DNA from: an uncultured Mycoplasma sp.
Lineage (GTDB): Bacteria; Bacillota_I; Bacilli_A; Mycoplasmatales; Metamycoplasmataceae
Assembly: GCA_946998935.1 (NCBI GenBank)
Contig: CAMQBE010000008.1
Location: forward strand, 1 to 10,809
Length of the DNA stretch: 10,809 bases
Direction: 5' to 3'
The number at the start of each line of letters is the position of its first letter. Position 1 is the stretch's first letter. A program made the translations under genes and the position numbers. Positions 7,633 to 10,809 of the stretch are shown here, piece by piece. The notes under the pieces are model-generated. The model searched no databases. It worked only from the letters and a program-made list of their open reading frames with translations, and was not told where the DNA came from.

Positions 7633-9822
7633 CTATTTGTATAGCTTGTTGAAGATAACATCGCTAGCAGTAAATTTATAATCTTCATTGTTGTTTACGA
7701 AGTAAACTTTGTTTAAATGCAATTCGAGATTTAAGTCTCTTTTAGATTCAGCTCTAGCTGAAAATCATTTATCTAATGTTGTAACTAAGTCTAAGCCTTT
7801 TTGAACTCTATCACTTGCGTATGCGTTATTGTTGTAATCAATCAATTGATTTATAACATCGTCTGTATAGTTAACATTTTTAACTATTTGACCGTTAGCA
7901 TCTTTTGCATAGATGTTAACTTGCTTTTTCAAGTATTCTTTAAAACCATATGGGTCTGTGTTTTTATCTCCAAGCAAAATCTTATTTACATATGTTGAAG
8001 ATGTTAAGTTTTTGTTAATTAAGTTAAGAGCGTTGTATCTTGAACCTACCATATCCTTAGCTTTTTTAGAAATAATGAAATCATTTTTAATCATGTTAAT
8101 TAATTCTTTTTTAGTTTCTTCGTTATTAGCTTTAGCTAATGGAGCAGCGTTAAAGAGTAATATACCTTTTGATGTTAAATTAATGTAAGTATCAGCTGTT
8201 CCTTTAACTTTGTATAGTGTCCTGTATTGGCCTTCACTATTTTGGAATAATGCTTCAATTTTCTTTGTAACAAGTTTGTCAAACAATTCATCTGTTAATT
8301 TGTTTTTGTCTTTAAAGAAGTCTCTTACTTTTAAGCAGTAATCACCAATAACTTTTTGTTTTTCTTCTTTATTGCCAGTAACTTTAGCTGGATCAACATC
8401 AGCAATATTAACAGCTGGATCTGCCAAGAAATCTTTACGAATTTTTTCTAATTCACCGAATAAATCAATTTCTGGAATTACAGCTGGATGGCTTGCATCT
8501 CCAAGAATATCTTTCATAATAGCAAGACCTTCAACTGTTTCATCACTTGAATTCAATAATGATGTTAGTGATTGAATACCTTTAGAGCCTCAGTTAGATG
8601 TAACGTTTGATTCATCACTAGAGAATAATTGCAATACTTTGCTATATTTTAATGAATGAGCTGTTTGACCATTTGTTGCAACTTCAGTTGCATATTCACC
8701 AAATGGTTTAAAGAAGTCTTGAACTGTTTTAATTGAAGTTGTTGGTGTGTAAGCATCATCTTCAGCTGGATAGTAGAAGAATAATTTTCTGATTGCGTCA
8801 CGGTCCACAGTTCAATCTGATAATTTACTTGTGTTAGATTTATCTACTGCTTTAGTAGGAGCAACACCTGGCAATAAGAATCTTGACATTATGTAATATT
8901 TATCGGTGTTTAAGAATTCATCAAAGAATCTATTCGCGCTCTTGTATTTATCATCAAATTTATTACCTGAAAAAACGTAACTTTCTGTTTCTAATGCCAT
9001 ACTATCTTCATCAACTACAAAGTAGTTAACACCGTTTTGATATCATCCATCAAAAACTTTTTCTCCTTTAGAGAAGATTTTGTTTGCACCATCATAAATA
9101 GGAGCATTTGCCACTCTTTCTCTTAATTTCTTTCTATCAGGGGTAACAAGTCTAAAACTACGTAAAGCATCTTTGGTGATTTCGCCTAAGATTTTATAAT
9201 CAACTGCTTCATCAACTGTTTTTGCGCCATTGTAAGTTTTAATTAAATAACTTGTAAACTCGGCTTCTCAGTTTGAAGTACCATAACTTTTCTTGAAGTA
9301 TTCTTTTTCGTCTAATAATTTATTTTTAATTATTTCTTTTCTTTCGCTAATAGTTTTTAGAGCAATAGTTTCATCTTTTTTACCATTATCATCAGGTGTT
9401 AAAGATGAGTTCCAAATGTTTTGATAAAGCTTAGAACCTTCTACTTCTTTACCATACAAGTAAAATATTGCTCAACGATGAAGTTGTTCAAGTAATTTAG
9501 CTGGTTTTTCTGCGTCATTTTTAAGATCGCTATTTTTTAAATCCTTATATCTGATTTCTACAGTTTTGCTTTTGTCGTTAGGGTCAGTAAATGAAAACAT
9601 AACAGTATCATCACTGAATGGGTCTTTATAAGTTACTTTTGTACTATTAACAACAAGTGGAACTGTAATACCTGTAACAATAGCCGCAGTTAAAAGCGAA
9701 CCAACAACAGCTATTTTTCAACTTGTCTTTTTCTTAGCTTTTTTAGGTTTTTGATTTTCTTCTTGCTCTTGATTTTTCTTAGTTAGGCGTTCAAAGAATG
9801 ATTCTTTTCTTTTTTTAGACAT
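7633..9822 (-). CDS. p80: P80-like membrane protein of the HinT cluster
   Basis: This is the first gene of the operon, 729 aa. Reading through requires TGA as Trp at several sites (for example W35), while TGG is also used. The start at 9822 follows the strongest ribosome site in the window, AGGAGGAG. The first 33 residues are very basic (MSKKRKESFF..., PKKAKKK). A single membrane segment follows at about 36-59 (KIAVVGSLLTAAIVTGITVP), with no lipobox. The remaining 670 residues are hydrophilic and helical in appearance and should face outside. This topology and the p60-hinT neighbours match the P80 protein described in M. hominis. No enzymatic motif was recognised. Regulation is probably from the divergent promoter region at 9879-9909. 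Confidence 0.85.
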
Positions 9823-9878
9823 CTTGTCTCCTCCTATTGATATTAAATATAATTATCAAATCTACAAATATAGTTATT

Positions 9879-9909
9879 ATTATATATTAAAGTTAAAAAT
9901 ATTTGTCTA
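9879..9909 (-). promoter_or_regulatory. Promoter of the p80-p60-hinT operon
   Basis: On the minus strand there is a perfect TATAAT (9884-9879). TAGACA (9909-9904, five of six -35 consensus bases) lies 19 bp upstream, a little far. The -10 box is 56 nt before the p80 start, leaving a leader of about 50 nt. Confidence 0.5.
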
Positions 9910-9945
9910 TGCTAAATAAGAGTTTTTTAAATGAACTTAAATGTT

Positions 9946-9951
9946 TATAAT
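9946..9951 (+). promoter_or_regulatory. -10 box placing a near-leaderless start at 9962
   Basis: A perfect TATAAT lies 10 bases before the ATG at 9962. Transcription would start around 9957-9960, so the mRNA would carry almost no 5' leader. This fits the absence of a Shine-Dalgarno site and decides against the in-frame ATG at 9941, which lies upstream of the box. Confidence 0.55.
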
Positions 9952-9961
9952 TTATTCAATT

Positions 9962-10561
9962 ATGAACGGCCAATCAATTAGCGAAACTTGAGAGACTTTA
10001 GAAGATATTTTAGATGAACAAAACATCATATATTCTATTAGTCCTATTACATATGAATTTTCCAAAAAGCACAAGAACATAGACAATTTGGAAAATTTTC
10101 GTCTTTCAATTTACTACAAAGATTATATGAATTTAATGAGCTATTATCCTACCATGTTCAAAGATAATGAAGATAATAATTATAAAGATTTAGCTCCTTA
10201 TTTTGTTTTAAAAAATCATAGAATTTATTTTGATCTAATTGTTCCTACTAATGAAAATAAAATAGAAGAAGCTTATAAATTTAAAAATAAAAAAGTACTT
10301 TTATATTGAGGCAAAGGACACTCAAGTTTGTTCATTAAGCTATGTGCTTTCAAAACAAAGAAGCCAAATATACAAGAATTAATTAAACAATTTTATGAAC
10401 CGACATATTTGAAATTTATAGTGCTTTCTTCAAGATTAAAAGATTTTAGAGTTTATGATAATTTAAACTATAATGATATGAAAACCACTATTTTAAATAA
10501 AAAAGAATTCAAATACTTTTCAGCTTTTGGTAATACACAAGATAACAAAAAAAGAGACTAG
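9962..10561 (+). CDS. Unidentified cytoplasmic protein (199 aa), probably leaderless
   Basis: The frame is open from 9941 to a TAG at 10559-10561 with TGA as Trp (W10, and a YWGKGH segment near 115-120). The ATG at 9962 is preferred because a TATAAT box ends 10 bases upstream; no ribosome site precedes either candidate. The protein has no signal peptide or membrane segment. It is rich in Asn, Lys, Tyr and Phe, with a segment YFVLKNHRIYFDLIVPTNEN near 80-99 that looks like beta strands. I do not recognise the family. It is divergent from p80 and convergent with an ABC transporter gene, so it is probably a single-gene unit. Codon use looks like its neighbours. Function unknown. Confidence 0.8.
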
Positions 10562-10577
10562 CGAAAATCTCTTTTTT
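10548..10577. terminator. Bidirectional terminator between convergent genes
   Basis: A 10-bp stem AAAAAAGAGA (10548-10557) pairs with TCTCTTTTTT (10568-10577) around a 10-nt loop. The A and T runs serve as T-tracts in either direction. The stop codon of the 199-aa gene (10559-10561) lies in the loop. The minus-strand ABC gene ends 6 nt beyond. Confidence 0.8.
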
Positions 10578-10582
10578 AATTT

Positions 10583-10809
10583 TTAATTAAACAATTTAAT
10601 TTGATCAGGTGGAGTTGGATGTTCATTAACTTGAACTTTTTCAATATGTCCGTTAACAACATGAATAACTCTATCAGCCATAGCAGCCATAACTGGGTTA
10701 TGACTAACCATAACAACAGTTGCGCCCGTTTCTTTATTAATACGATAAAGCATGTCAAGAACTACTTTTGTTGTTTCTTCATCAAGAGCGCCAGTTTGTT
10801 CATCAGCCA
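10583..10809 (-). CDS. ABC transporter ATP-binding protein, C-terminal part (runs off window)
   Basis: Only the last 74 residues are present; the Walker A and signature motifs lie beyond the window. The visible part starts inside Walker B with ADEQTGALD, then a helix, then TGATVVMVSHNPVMAAMADR, which contains the switch histidine, and a short C-terminal tail ending in LFN. The pattern resembles MacB/LolD/FtsE-type ATPases (LADEPTGALD...THD), which energize export or lipoprotein-handling permeases. The usual Pro of DEPTG is Gln here. The stop TAA is at 10583. Substrate and partner permease cannot be told from this fragment. Confidence 0.9.
   Translation of the reverse strand, partial: ADEQTGALDEETTKVVLDMLYRINKETGATVVMVSHNPVMAAMADRVIHVVNGHIEKVQVNEHPTPPDQIKLFN

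Noticed and set aside
7801..8575. Several plus-strand open frames opposite p80
   Set aside because: They are antisense shadows of a long coding gene that stays open for 729 codons; none has a ribosome site.
6352..9000. Apparent chain of broken genes in the p60/p80 region under the standard code
   Set aside because: The breaks are all TGA codons. Read as Trp, they give two intact genes, so this is the mycoplasma code and not gene decay.

Overview
This window comes from a mollicute of the Mycoplasma type, most like the M. hominis / M. arginini side of the group. The DNA is very A+T rich. UGA is read as tryptophan: nearly every gene is open only if TGA is sense, as in the trigger factor, pepA, p60, p80 and the ECF gene. 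Two predicted lipoproteins carry mycoplasma-style lipoboxes. The hinT-p60-p80 cluster is the arrangement described from M. hominis. Species cannot be fixed from this sequence alone.

Layout from left to right. Positions 1-164 are an AT-rich leader. Trigger factor (tig, +) follows at 165-1715 with its own terminator. A tRNA-Lys(CUU) lies on the minus strand (1809-1884) with its own terminator. A minus-strand ECF transporter substrate-binding (S) protein of the folate family (2000-2989) is transcribed divergently from the M17 leucyl aminopeptidase pepA (3097-4464, +). Thymidine kinase (4538-5119, +) follows behind a hairpin terminator.

The segment 5189-9822 is all minus strand. Read in transcription order it holds p80 (9822-7633), p60 (7620-6352) and hinT (6343-6008), a tight operon with 8-12 nt gaps. 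A terminator follows, then a small 84-aa lipoprotein gene (5865-5611) that is only visible when TGA is read as Trp. After another terminator comes a broken or phase-switchable membrane-protein reading frame (5549-5189) with an A8 tract near its beginning and one internal stop. A 199-aa orphan gene (9962-10561, +) is divergent from p80 and appears to be leaderless. It converges on the 3' end of an ABC transporter ATPase (10583-10809, -), which runs off the window. A shared hairpin terminator lies between them.

Most genes are core metabolism and protein maintenance: folding of nascent chains, peptide breakdown, dTMP salvage and vitamin uptake. The P80/P60/HinT set is a mycoplasma surface complex with a cytosolic nucleotide-hydrolase partner. 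No CRISPR array, insertion sequence, phage module or defence system was seen. The least understood parts are the small lipoprotein, the A8-tract membrane frame and the leaderless 199-aa gene.
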